A stretch of DNA of 64,000 bases from Isoetes taiwanensis (lineage: Eukaryota; Streptophyta; Lycopodiopsida; Isoetales; Isoetaceae), in NCBI GenBank assembly GCA_021234155.1, contig JAJEKV010000027.1, positions 9,550,013-9,614,012 of the forward strand, written 5' to 3'. This document shows positions 20,210-32,498 of the stretch, in pieces. The notes below the pieces were generated by a model that made no database searches, was not told where the DNA came from, and was given only the letters and a program-made list of their open reading frames with translations. Made by a program: the position numbers and the translations under genes. Every line of letters begins with the position of its first letter. Positions within the stretch are counted from its first letter, which is position 1.

Positions 20210-20356
20210 GGAGCTTTCACGGTTTACCGGGTTATTATAGAAAGTTCGTCAAGAACTTTGCCAAGACAGCAGCCCCATTTAACGGACCTCACCAAAGCAG
20301 AGAAGACAAAAAACTGGGCGAGTCATTGGTAAAATAAGATCTAAGCAGGATTCGAG

Positions 20357-20578
20357 ATGTTGAAAGAGGCTCTAACGACCGCCCCGGTCCTGACATTGCC
20401 AGACCCAGAGAAGGACAAGTTGGTGGCAACTGACGCTAGCAAGATTGCAACAGGAGCAGTCTTAATGCAGGAGCCACGGGTGGTAGCGTATGATTCAGGG
20501 AAGATGAATGACGTCGAAATGCGCCACCCAACCCATGATCAAGAGTTGCTAGCAGCGGTGAGAGCGTTGAGGATATGA
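20357..20578 (+). pseudogene. Ty3/gypsy RNase H fragment
   Basis: The segment LKEALTTAPVLTLPD, ATDASKIATGAVLMQ and HPTHDQELLAAVRALR is the connection and start of the RNase H domain (TDAS is the catalytic Asp region). The domain continues weakly to 20700, where the nested element interrupts it. Confidence 0.85.
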
Positions 20579-20704
20579 AGCCATTATCTATTGGGAAGGA
20601 AGTTCCAATTAGATATGGACCACCAGAGTCTACAGTATGTCTTCACCCAACCACATCTCAACTTGAGATAAAGGAGGAGTTTCTGGAGGAGTACGATTTC
20701 GACA

Positions 20705-21903
20705 TGTAAGGAACCTTAGGACAAAATGAGATGTATATTTATACATGTATTCGTGCAGTATTTTTGTACGTATCTTTTGATTCATGTCCTTTCACATGGA
20801 TAAAAGACCACAATTTTGTACATTTTTGTACATTTTTTATTCACGGATTATGGGACGGCACATGCAAGGGTTAAGAATAAGAGTGTATGCTTTTGCATAA
20901 AGATTTGCAAATCAGACGAGGACATTGGGCGATATGACATTCCCTCAAGGTTCTCTTAAGTATGTTGTTTACTCCTAAATAACTTATAAATGAAATTTAA
21001 TTTTTTGTTTATAAGAATTTGTGGATTGACATCATATTGGCCACATATGAACATGACCTTTTCAAGATCAATTCTAGAGAATGTGTTGAGACTCGAAGTC
21101 TTAATGTTTCAACACTCTAAAAGTTAAGAAGTATTCATGAAAATATGGAATCTAAGTTTTATGAATATGATGGCATGACAATAAGAACCTTCTCACAAGA
21201 AATTCACACTAGCCATCTCTTTGGCAAAGGTGTTCTGACTAACTATCTATAGTTAGTCTATGAAATTGGTTGGCGAGTCTCGTGATGAGATGGTCGACTG
21301 GGTAGTAAAATTTTTACTACTCTGACAAATTTAAGAATACCTTTTAGATATGAAGTTGTATGATGTCTCTAAGATGCTTGGCGTCTTATGCGAGAGAGAA
21401 GGTTTGGTGTATTTATTCACTAATAGTTCAAAAGCTAATTTAAAACTTAACTTCGGACACAAGATTGGCCATAAGAAATTTAAGTGAACAAATAAGGTTC
21501 TAGGATTCAAGAAAACCTCCCTTACGATGCGGGGTTGAAGACTTAATCATGCTGAAGACCCTATATGGGGATGCAGACTTTCTTTAAGCACATGCTATAC
21601 GAGGAAGATGCTTATCCTGAGATTCTAAACGAGCCTTGGAAACTCTTCGGACTTGAAGATATGGACTGACAATGAGGACATTGTCTTTTTTTAAGTCGGA
21701 GAGAAGTAAGGAACCTTAGGACAAAATGAGATGTACGTTTATACATGTATTTGTATAGTATTTTTGTACGTGTCTTTTGATTCATGTCCTTTCACATGGA
21801 CAAAAGGCCATAATTTTGTACATTTTTGTTAACTTGAATAAGAGATGTAGTTTAGGTCTTGTGCTCTCTTCATGGATGCATCTCTTATTCCTTGTCCATT
21901 ACA
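20705..21903 (+). mobile_element. Nested 1.2-kb LTR-like element
   Basis: It begins TGTAAGG at 20705 and ends TTACA at 21903. A ~125-bp direct repeat starts at 20708 and again near 21711, with high identity ('aaggaaccttaggacaaaat'). The flanks CGACA (20700-20704) and TGACA (21904-21908) fit a 5-bp target duplication with one change. It splits the host Ty3 RNase H domain between EEYDFD and TYKPGK. The interior has no clear coding frame, so this is a short non-autonomous LTR element. The 3' ends of the two repeats diverge, so the exact LTR length is unclear. Confidence 0.7.
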
Positions 21904-22107
21904 TGACATCACCTACAAACCAGGCAAGCTCACTGTGGTTGCTCCGGATGTGCTCTCAGGGCACTCTTTGACGAAGAAGTCCATTGCAATGTCATATCAA
22001 CACTCACCAATGAGTTTGGCAAGAAGATAGAAGAAACATTGCCAATGGACCGAGACTTCAAGGAAGCATGAGCAAGCCTCTCGAAAGAGGCAAGAACAGA
22101 CAAAGAG

Positions 22108-22860
22108 ATGGAGACCTTCAAGCATTTCAAGAAAGAAGGTAACCTATTGTACCATAAGGACAAATTATGCGTATTAAAGTCATCTGGGGTGAGGAAGTTG
22201 ATACTCCATGACATGCACAATAGCCCAATAGCTGGCCACGCAGGTTTCATGAAAACTTACTTTAAGATTAAAAGTGGCTATTATTGGCCCAGCGTGAAGA
22301 AGCAGATAGCCAGGGGGAGTGTTAGCTATGTCAGCAGACAAAGGCAGAACAACTTCAGATTCCAGGAATGCTAGCGCCATTGCTAGTGCCAAATGCCAAA
22401 TGGGAGATAATTAGCTGAACTTCATAACAGGGCTTCCCAGAACCATAAGGGGCAAGGGTGCCTTAATGGATGTGGTTGACAAATTGTCGAAGATGGCACA
22501 TTTTGTGCCATGCAAGGGCCACCGACACGGCACTAGATACCAACGTGTTATTCACAAAGGAGATCTTCAGACTCCATGGGATGTTGAGAAAGATAATTTT
22601 TGATAGAGATTCGAAGTTCATGAGTGCACTTTGGGAAGATCTCTTCAGCACCATTCAGACGAAGCTGTCGATGAGCACGGCATATCATCCTCAGACAGAT
22701 GGGCAGACGGGCATACAAATCAGATACTTGAAGACATGTTGAGAAACTATGTCTGGAACAAGCAATCGAAGTGGGATGACTAAATCCACTTGGTGGAGTT
22801 TGTATACAACAGCACCAAGCAGAAGTCATCTCAAATGTTGTCGTTCACGATCAACTACGG
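22108..22860 (+). pseudogene. Ty3/gypsy integrase
   Basis: The zinc-binding part (RKLILHDMHNSPIAGHAGFMKTYFKIKSGYYWP) is followed by the catalytic core: LPRTIRGKGALMDVVDKLSKMAHFVPC in mixed frames, KIIFDRDSKFMSALWEDL and STAYHPQTDGQTG. The D-D-E region is spread over frames with several stops, so it is inactive. A C-terminal domain continues to about 23200 (RKFQVGDNVWLKIK). Confidence 0.85.
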
Positions 22861-23253
22861 CTACTAATGCTTAACCCCAGACACTTGGCACAATTCTGTG
22901 TCCAAGGTAGAAGTATCCCAACAGATACTAGTTGGCATGCAACAATTGGTCGAGGAAGTAAGAGGATATCTTCTAGCAGCAAGAAGCCGGCAGAAGAGCA
23001 TAGTAAAGAAGCACAGAATAGTAAGAAAGTTCCAAGTAGGGGACAATGTTTGGCTGAAGATCAAGGTCAAACAAGCGAAGCTCCGCATCGGCAATTGCAA
23101 GAAGCTTGCTCCAAGGTGGGCTGGACCATTCAGGATAACCAAAAGAGTAGATAACCAATCCTACAAATTGGATATGCCAGCACACTTGAAGATCCATATA
23201 GAGTTTTCCACGTAAGTCTCCTAAAGAGGCACACTCCTAATCTAGAGGAAGTA

Positions 23254-23505
23254 TTGGAGACACCGACATTATTGAAAATGACAGACGATCAACTTGAGAT
23301 TGTCCCAGAGGTTCTTCTTGACGGATCCTATAAGAAGACAAGAAGATCCCAATTTCTCCAATACCTAGTGAAATGGACGCACTTATCAGTAGAAGACGTT
23401 ACGTGGGTCGAGAAGCAATATCCACAATTCATGGAGCAATGCAAGGGTCGACTCGTCACCGAAGTAGTCGACACCAAATCGATAGGTGAGTGGAAGTTAG
23501 ATTAA
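23254..23505 (+). pseudogene. Integrase C-terminal chromodomain
   Basis: PEVLLDGSYKK, then QFLQYLVKWTHLSVEDVTWV, matches the chromodomain core (YLVKW ... TWE) found at the end of chromovirus integrases, which directs integration to particular chromatin. The local frame is open to the stop at 23505. Confidence 0.75.
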
Positions 23506-24182
23506 AAGTCTACTTCCGACGCCATGGAAGTAGACACATTGAGAGATAAGAGGTCATATAGGATCATGCATTGATAGGAAGCACCTCTAGTCTATGGCCA
23601 TTACGAGGAAGAAGCCATCCTCCACGCCAAGGATGACAAAAGGTGTAGGCATTAGACATCATCCTAGGCATGATAGGGTGCTGTCTCCACGGCCATGATG
23701 GGAGAAGCATCCTCTTCCTATGGCGGGAGATTAGTCTTGCATTCATGTAGTTAAATTAATTGTAATTAAATGGGTGGTTCCCTAATAACCAACTTTATAA
23801 TAAATAAATGTGTACTAATGTAGTGTTGGACCTGCAGGCCAATAGAAAGATCTAAGGGGCAGGAGGGTTGCACTGTGAAGACTTGCTGCCATATTTTGTC
23901 ATAATGTGTGCAAGGAGAGGAAATAGACCTTAAAACTATAAATTTTGTAAAAAGTGGATAAATGTTTTGTGAATATTAAGCATTATTTTAAATAAGGTGT
24001 AACTCATTTTCTTACTACGATAATTTATGCAATAAAAGATGTGATCATAATAATCAACTTAAATATTACCTTGAGGTAATTGTTAAAATTGCATGTATCG
24101 AATGAATTGCAGGGATCATGTAGGTTGCCAAGGTGGGGAGACTCATGATACTGCGGACATCATCAATTCAAGGTTGGGAGAT

Positions 24183-25300
24183 TGTGATGTTCCAATATAA
24201 TATACGGTATTACGGTTGTACCCTAGGGGGCATATTCTTATGTTGCACATGCCTTTAACATGTGCAAATAACCCCATTTTGCCACGTGGAAAAGCCCTAC
24301 ATGACCTTTTAGCCCTAACCCTAAAAGAGCCAAAGGAAAATTCTAAACTTTTTTTTTTTGCATTCCAGTTTTTCAAGCGCCATGCCTGCGCCATTCCGCC
24401 TTGCCAGATGCTGCCAAAGTCATTTTACACAATAGACCTTCCGGATTCATTTGCCTTCAGCTCAAACAGGAGCATGGACGCCTTTCGAGGAGCTGGAGCA
24501 AGCCAAGGATCGTGTAGATAGAAATTCTGTTGTGCTATGTCGACTTCCAGTCCTGCCTTAGGCCGAGTTATTATGTTAGATTAGCCTTAGAGGCCCTATA
24601 GAGCCCGAGATCACAAGCCCTAACGAAGGAACCTGACCATGTATGTTCAGGTAGACATATTAGATGTTATTCTATAATTCAGTTCTATGGATGATGATGC
24701 TCTATTTCCATGTGCACTCCTATGCATTGGGAAGGGGGATAGAGACCCTGAAAGCCTTAATAGATTATTTACCTAGATAGCCTCATTAATTCCCGAATAA
24801 TGTGGCCTGTGCATAAGAGCCCGTCTAGCTGTGTGTGATGGGGCTAGACCGGTATATAAGAAGGACATGTCCCATTACAGATTGATCCTACTGGTGTGTA
24901 AAGCCTACCAGGGACCTTAATGGGCTAGGCCTGATGGTTTGCCACCGAGTGTGGGCAAGGCATGGGCTCAACACCTCTTGGGTGATGCTTCACCTTCAAT
25001 GGGGTTCAAGTTGTAGACGAGCAATGGCTCTCTAGCTGCCTGGCATGGGCATGCGTACCTCTGGAGGTGGTGATCCCCTCCTGCCTTCTTAGCCCAGGAG
25101 ATGGGACTGGGGAGATGCAACCCAGGAGTAGCCCACTTAGCTATGCACCCGGCAGGCTACGGTCAAGTCCCAAGACTTGTCATCCTATTCTGCAAAGTAT
25201 GCACAGGAGGGGCAGATGGAGCAGACTACCCAATATGCAAGAATTAATTAATTTGAGAAATTTGGAATTCTCGTTTAGTATGAAATAGGTTTTTGGTTAT
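24183..25300 (+). repeat. Probable 3' LTR of the Ty3 element, right border uncertain
   Basis: A purine-rich tract (AAGGTTGGGAG, 24170-24180) is followed by TGTGATGTTCC, the usual layout of a polypurine tract and LTR start. There is no second copy in the window to define the end. The following ~1.1 kb is non-coding and GC-richer than its surroundings. The call rests on position and on the tract only. Confidence 0.45.
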
Positions 25301-25429
25301 CCAGAAAATGCAAAAAGTGATTGCAGTTGATTAGAAGCTGGCGTTTTTTACCATGATTTTTACCCAAAAATTACAGTCTTTCGGAAATATTGTTTTTTCC
25401 AGGCGGGCAAAGGTCTATTGTGAGTAAAA

Positions 25430-25775
25430 GATGGCAATATGGAAGCGTTGATATGTTCGCAAGGATTGCGAAGGCGATCTTGAAAGACCATTATATAAAC
25501 TTTTTAAGGCAATTTTATAAAACATGATGTAATAATTGAGATAAATTTTTACCTGGTAGGCTGCCAAAGATCGCCACTGCGATCTTTTGAAGAAGAAAAG
25601 GAGGGCATATTTGGACACTAGAGGCAAATTAACTTATCTTAATACAATAATACAAGCACAAATAAAAAAACATTTATGCTCAAAAGAATCGCTGTGGCGA
25701 TTCTGGTGAGCACATCCATCTCTTTGTGAGCCTTTTTCTTGCTCTTGTAAACCGCCATGGCGATTTCCTACAGCT
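25430..25775. repeat. Recurrent short hairpins built on GCGATC/GGCGAT
   Basis: Four small inverted repeats with related stems occur at about 25455-25475, 25566-25588 (AAGATCGCCACTGCGATCTT), 25685-25706 (AGAATCGCTGTGGCGATTCT) and 25750-25768. Role unknown; no gene is recognised from 25300 to 27280. Confidence 0.5.
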
Positions 25776-27279
25776 AGAATTCAATACAGAAGAGGCGTTT
25801 TGCATACTCCGTACAACCTGCCAAGATACTATCAGACACTATTTTAGTTAGAAAAACCACCGATGAAGAGCCAGCAGATGTAACAGAGGGATTCCTGCAA
25901 AAAAATCATAATAAGCCCACTGTTTGTCTTTTCTCCAGTTTGTTTATATAGAAAAATTTAAGGTTTGACCACAAGAAGAATTAAGAATTGGATATGGAAT
26001 ATACAGATGAAGATGCATGTATGCCAAATTCAGTTTTATTGCTGCAAGAATCAGACAAAAATGAATGACATGAGGTGTCTCAGGCTTTAAATTTACTTAA
26101 CCTGTAAGGAAAGAACGGATACACAGTAACTCAAGAACAGGGCAACGAAAAAAAAGAAGTACCAAGGCATACTGCCAAGACGAAGTGACTTACCAGATTC
26201 TGAAGTTGCACCGAAGCCCGGCGAACTAACCCTGTTTTTGCTCCTTTTATTTCTGAAGATCACCAGATGACAGACGGACAAGCAGAATTCTAACATAAAT
26301 CAAGACACTAGGCGCTGATAGAAGGCCGGATGTGATCCAAAATTCGGCAAGAGATGCTTGGTCCGCAGAGATTGAAAAAAAAAAAAGCATTACCCTTTCG
26401 AATCCCAGAATGCAGTGCTGTCCGGACTACAGTCGTCTAGGCTATGGCGCTGGAGTAAGAACCTCCTTAAGCGACCTTCAGCATCCCTGTTTGGAGCTTG
26501 GAGCTCCGGCTATGGCGCTTGGAGTCGAAGCTTCTTGACGCCAAGCAGCGTGAAATACCTAGATAAGATTCTCATTTTTGTTCAATTTTTAAATTATCCC
26601 CCCCATCTTGGGCGGGACAAATTTAATGGAGGATGATGACTTATTGACTTGTGGTTGGGCGGGACAATTTCAAATTAAAGTTGAGTACTTTTGGCTTGTG
26701 GTGGGCCTGAAGAGGTGCACTCAAAATTCTCAAAATCTCCTTGTTTTCTCCAAATAATTAATTCGTGCTTCAATGACCATGCTCTATGCCAGCCAAGTCC
26801 ATTGTTATGAACTCTGTCTGCTTGGACCTCTGGAGACCCAAGCCGTCAGTCGATCCCCTGGAGTCTGAGCCTTGGGTGGGATCCCCCACATGATGATGAA
26901 CTGATGTTGTTGTTACAGACGCTATGTTATGATGAGCTACCCTTCGAGGTGGACATGTATGTTATTTGATGCCATGTGCTTACATTTGTACACGCTTCCG
27001 CAGCCAGGACGATCCCGAGGAAGATAGAATGAATGACACGTCCATTCCTCCCATCGAGTTCTTGTCAAGGATTCAGTGACAGGTGCACGGCCTCTGTCAG
27101 CGCGTGCATTGACAGAGGGATGAACTCCAGGTTCTTATATGATGGGAGCATCGTATACGAGCAGGGGACGTCACACATCATGTGTTGGCAACCAAGCTTA
27201 TTGGTATTCCCATGGACGTTCATGTTTCTTCATTTGATGCTTGGGATGTCATAATATTGGTATTTTCTTAGTGGGATGC

Positions 27280-28285
27280 TTTTTAGATCTCTATGCCTGG
27301 AAGGGTGACCATTGCTAAGCATGTCTTAAGCAACACTCATGTCCATATGGGCTTCTGCAATTTTGTTTCCCAATCAATTTTGTTTCTGGAGATTGTGGGT
27401 GTCATTAAATACTTTATATGGGGTGGAAATGAAGAAAGTGTTGTGGTGAAGATTGCATGGTCTAAGTGCATCATACCTAAGTTTGCTAGGGATTTGGGCC
27501 TGACAAATTTTCATTTGCAAAGTAAGGTCATGGGTCTAGATTCTATTGGGGGCTTCTCTTAGGTAAGGGTGATTCTCTTGGGTTGCGGCTTATTACACAG
27601 GCTCTTCTCCATTGTATCCTTTTTGGTAAAGCCAAACTTAAACATGTTCTTCCATTGGATCTCTTATCTGATATGGGGGGCTTACTCTAATGCTTCTACC
27701 CTTTTAAAGGACTTATTAGAATCTTGGAACATAGTCAAAATATTATTTCATAAACCCAGCCGCTTGCGCTCAATTGACAACACCTTGTTGGTGGATCCCC
27801 TTGGCCGATAATGTGACACTCTACTAAACTATAGCATCCCTTTGACTTGGCGGCGTTGAAAACTAGCTGGAGTCTTCATAATTGCAGCTTGATATGACTC
27901 AGACTGTCTATTGACGTGAGTTTTTCACTGGGCGGTGAACTCTTTGGCAGAAAGTTGTTGACGTTCTACAACCTATCTACCATGACAAGAAGATATCTTG
28001 GGGGGAGATTTGTCACCAGGAGGTTAAGGGATGCAAACTTGTGAATTCTATGTATAAGCTGCTTATTCTATTCTATTCTATTCTATTCTATTCTATTGAT
28101 GTTGATAAGCTGCTTTTTTTGTACACTATGTTTGATATATTTCAAAGGTTGAGGCTACCTTTTATAAAAGTCATGTTTCATTTCTGACTTTCTTATGGAC
28201 TTTCCTAAAAAATTCTATACATATATCTACTCTTTGTACAATTTTCCATATAAATATAAATACTACCTTCAATTAAAAAAAGAGG
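27280..28285 (+). mobile_element. 3' fragment of an L1 of the same family as 33654-40576
   Basis: The frame at 27293-27562 reads GRVTIAKHVLSNTHVHMG and VVKIAWSKCIIPK, typical of the region after the reverse transcriptase in plant L1. Broken frames follow. The end (ATATAAATACTACCTTCAAT, then an A-run at about 28275) matches the 3' end of the long L1 at 40540-40576. A (TTCTA)n microsatellite sits at about 28068-28098. Confidence 0.7.
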
Positions 28286-28972
28286 GGAGGGGGGGTTGAT
28301 GTTCATATTCTTCCTCATTTTAATAAGTGGCACCTTCAACTTCTTCCTCCTCAAATAGAGCAGATGTGGACTTTGGCATGGAATAAGCTACTTCATCCTA
28401 AAGTGGCAGTACTTTGGCCGCAGATTCTTCACATGTGTCTCCCGGTTAATGTGCTTATCCACAAGATTGACCTAGAGTGCCATATTTTTGTCCATTACAC
28501 GAGTGTGGACCATTGAGCATTACTTCTTTCTGTGTAGCCATCTTAGACATGTGTGGGATTTGTTATTTTCTCTTGTTCATGTCTCATTAACAAGTGTTTT
28601 GCAATTTGCCCCAATGTTCGGAAGAAATTACAAAGTTAAACTTTTCATGTAGCATCAAATTGATTGCTTTAGACTATTTAGAAAAGAAGATGATTGGTGG
28701 TCTTTAAAGGTTTGGTTGTGAAAGATGATCATGTTCTTCAATATGCTCAAAGTAGCATTGCTAATGCTTTTCATTGTTCTTCACTTGCTCCTTGTAAAAG
28801 ATGCTTGATCATTGAGGTGTATTTGGATGTGTGCTCTTTATGCGTAGGCATGTTGCTTCACTCAGTGAAGCTTGATTATCCTCTAAGTCTTTATTCCTAT
28901 TTTTGCATCTTTATCTGTACTTAGGCTTCTTGTTAAATAAAATATGACATCCTTCAACAAGGAAAAAAAACT
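28286..28972 (+). mobile_element. Second L1-like 3' fragment
   Basis: Broken frames include WTLAWNKLLHPKVAVLWPQI, resembling the zf-RVT region (W-x-K-x-H/P-K-V). The fragment ends in an A-run after AATAAAATATGACATCCTTC (about 28937-28970). It is 5'-truncated and directly follows another L1 tail. Confidence 0.55.
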
Positions 28973-28989
28973 ATTCTAAAAGTCTTTCT

Positions 28990-29036
28990 GAACATGCTTA
29001 ATTCAATTCTATATCCTCCCATGTATAAGTGATATT
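28990..29036 (+). repeat. Short repeat shared with 44640-44681
   Basis: The phrase 'aattcaattctatatcctcc' and the following 'catgtataagtgatattaga' occur here, just left of the Harbinger-like element. They recur at 44641-44680, just right of the Helitron 3' end. This is a dispersed repeat or shared target sequence. Confidence 0.75.
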
Positions 29037-29058
29037 AGATACCTTAAAAAAGAACTAA

Positions 29059-30336
29059 GGCCCTTTTTCCACGGTGGCATTTGAGGTGCCACGTCATTCT
29101 TGTGACATGTCTTAAAAAAATTAGATTTCCATGGCTTCATTATAAGAGGTGTCTTATAATATAAGACATGTCTCATAAATTTGCTTTTCCACTACTCAAT
29201 TTCTCCGTTTGAAAATTTGTCACAAAAGAGGCACAATTTCACTCATTTTGCAATTTCACAATTCTTCATGCCTGATACCTGTTGCAAGCATATCTAGCAA
29301 GAATATCTAGAGCTTGCATTTATCTAGAGCCAGAGATAAGCACTTCTGCACTTCTGATACATAGCAGAGGATCCATGTGTGTACAGCTGAAAACCCCTTT
29401 TTTTGCTAAACACCAAAACTAGTCACGACAAACAAAATTGAGGAATATGCATTTCTTCTTGACGATTTTGGGCAAATTTTTTGGAATCGGGATGCATTCT
29501 CATGGAGAATCCCACAGTTACTCACTCCTAATTCCCTTTAGCTGTTCTTCTCGGTATTTCAGCTGCAAAAATTCAATGTATCAATCCGTCCCTTTTTTAA
29601 GATGCATATGCTACATTCGAAGGGGGCATTTAAAAGGCAACATATCTAGCAAAGATGAAATACACCTTTGTTTATCATAGCTTCCTTCCTTGTCTGTAAT
29701 AATACCTGTTATCCTTCCTTGTCTGTAGTAGATAACTTAGCAATCACGATTCATAGCTCCAAACCTTTGTTTCAGGCCAATAATCAGCAAACAACTGCCC
29801 AAATCCTACAAATTTCAGACTGAGAAGACCTGCCACTGAGTTGAGCGCCATCGCTGAGATGGGAAGAAACAAGTGACATAGCCGGGCTGGGAAGAAACAG
29901 ATTGTGATGCAAAATTTCTAGCTCCATTCTTTGTATGTCACCGTAACAGGGAACGAAATAGACTAGATCGACCACAGCCAAATCGACCAAACAAATCAAC
30001 TTGCAGCAAATTCCTACCTGTGGCGACATGCAACAAATCAACTCCCACCTGCGATTCCAGTCCGGCGATTCCAGTCCGGCGATGCTTCTATTCCTCCTTT
30101 TTTTTGCGACATGCTAAAATTTCGGCGCAGAAGGGCTCTGATTGGACATCTTTTTTTGATGTCTTATTTTCTGGCGGGGGATTTCCCCCGGAAGAAAATG
30201 GGACTTCAGAGTTGTACGGCATGCATATAAGACATGTCTTAAAAATCTCAGTGGAAAAACTAAGGTGTCTTATATGCCTACGTGGCCCAATCACATCTTA
30301 ATAAATTTAAGACATGAGTGTTGTGGAAAAAGGGCC
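29059..30336. mobile_element. Non-autonomous PIF/Harbinger-like element
   Basis: The ends are GGCCCTTTTTCCAC at 29059 and its reverse complement ending at 30336. Both are flanked by TAA (29056-29058 and 30337-30339), the 3-bp TAA/TTA target duplication typical of PIF/Harbinger. AAGACATGTCTT palindromes and variants repeat near both ends (29106, 29155, 30224, 30308). There is no transposase frame over its 1278 bp. Confidence 0.8.
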
Positions 30337-30339
30337 TAA

Positions 30340-32480
30340 TTCCTTATATCAACCCTTTTAATTTGGGATTTTCAGGTTTGCCCAAAAACTTTTTTGAAAT
30401 TTTTTTTAGCCCGATATCCTAAGATTTTAGGGAGTTTAGCCATCGGAAAAAAATTCTGATATCCTAAAATCGCAGAAAATTGGTTTCATATGATTTCGAT
30501 TTTAGAATTTCGTGACTGGGGGTTATCTATTCCGGATTTCTAATCCCGCTTATTCTCTGCATGCGTGACATGGTTGCTCATGATTGCAGTTATAAATCAT
30601 TCAAGGTTGTCACCGGATTGAAAAATGTGGTTTTTGATCTAGATTCTTTGAGGCCAGGTAAGAGAACAAAGGTCGTTGTGCCATATTTGTGCAACAAACT
30701 GGGCATTCTTCAGTGTTTAGACGTGCAAGAGATGTGCTTGACGTGCCTCTATGGCTGAATGTCGTTTTGGTAAGTTGTGCTTTTTGTTATTTTGATCCAC
30801 AAATCTCTATGTCATGGATCTGTTTCTTTAGAAAAAAGTGAGGAAGAAGTGATTTCTGCTGCACTGAAAATGACTCAAATAAATATCTGAAGTGACATGC
30901 AATTCAGCAGGCCTGGAAATAGTTGATGTTTGTGAAGAACAAAAGAGGAATTTGGGAAGAAGTCTTGACGTCACAGATGGAATGGACAGTGACTTAATAC
31001 AAAAAGGCAAAGGTCTATGGGCTAGGTATCATTGGGCAATTGTGTATGCTGCTCCTATGCATAAGAACTTCAACGTAATTAGACCGTGCTATTTATTTTC
31101 TTCAAGAGGCATTACATGGATGCTCTGTTGCGTTGGCTTGCAGAGTTGTGCATAGATAAGCACATCTACACCTCTATAAAAAAATTTTGCAGGGCTGCGT
31201 CGAGGAAGAATTGACAGCCCATCAAAATGAAATGCAAAGCCGTGAAGTATGCAGTAACCATTGTTTCTTTGCCGCCCAGTTGAGATGTTCTTAGACCATT
31301 TCTTTGTTCCACTGAAATGCGGATTGCTTGGGAAGAGCTTTTTTCACTATTACTCTTGCAGATTGAGACCATGTAATGCGAGCAAATATGGTCTTCAAAT
31401 GAAGATCGTTTGTTGTTAGGGTGTCTTAATAGGATCACATTACTTTCACGATAGTGTCAATTCATGTTTTTTGTGCCATATCTAAAGCATGCTTGCTAAT
31501 TAGTGATGTTATGGAAACTGGAATTGTTCAGATATTGAGTTCAACTCCATGACCCAACTGGTTCCCCATCGAGCTCCAATACTATGCTTTACTTAAAAAG
31601 CTAAGCATTTTCTTTCCTCTTTCTACAGGTTTTATTCAAGCAGAAATGCAGATAATGGTAACTTCCTGGATAAATGTGCTCCTGATAAATGTGTTCATGA
31701 TTCCCTACGACATCCAGGGACAAGATTATCTTTTAAGGAACTAATATCTCTGCACATTAAAACAACTTCATTTGTCTTCATTTACTTTCAAAAATTCACA
31801 TGTATTGTACTTCTGATCAAAGCATTTTGTAAGGTTTTTTGAAATCGTTTTGCATTATGTTTTAGCTTCCAAGCAAAACTCAAAACTATTGCTCCAAGCT
31901 ATGAATCAAGCTTTTCTTACATTCGACGCAATTGTATGCATTGCAAAGGTAGTTGTACATGAGCAACAAATGATGGGTGTCAATTTCTTTCATTTAGTTT
32001 TATTGCATCCTTTTCCAGTTTGATTTCATCCTTCTGTTGCAGATATGAAGAAGTTGAAGCATGACACATATACATACACCATGGAAGCATCTATGGTCCT
32101 TCTAATTATCCCTTTCTAACCATCGGATATTCTTCATGTCAGGTTAGTGAATCTTGCACGATTTTCTAGCATCTATTTAGGATTGGACCTGAAGGTCCTC
32201 ATCAAAATCTCTATGAGATTGCCAAGAATTATGGTCTTATTGTGTTTCTCAAATTTGGATCCCATTCCACTTTGGTTGCTTCATCCCCAGCTGTGGCCAC
32301 GGGGAATCGAATTCTGGTGCAAGCTGGTCAGTCTCCTTTAACATCCTCTTATATATTTTCAAAACTTTAGAGATGGTAATTGGTGCTTAGCTCTCATATT
32401 TTTTCTGCAATGTTCTCAAATAGAGCATAGTTTAGCTCTCATATTTTTTCTCTTGCAGATAATTTTGATTTCTCTTTATT
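30340..32480. other. No gene recognised
   Basis: Short frames (for example at 30561 and 30892) show no recognisable domain. The right part, upstream of the first laccase exon, may hold the leader or first intron of that former gene; a TTTACCAG acceptor-like site precedes 32499. Confidence 0.4.
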
Positions 32481-32498
32481 GGGTTTTCTTTACCAGAT

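Larger units (their letters stand above)
19088..24180 (+). mobile_element. Decayed Ty3/gypsy retrotransposon with chromodomain
   Basis: The order gag, reverse transcriptase, RNase H, integrase, chromodomain on the plus strand is that of plant chromoviruses. All domains are interrupted by stops and frame changes. No 5' LTR is seen: gag-like sequence starts almost directly after the methyltransferase-like gene, so the element is 5'-truncated. A probable 3' LTR starts near 24183. A shorter LTR-like element is nested at 20705-21903. Confidence 0.85.
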
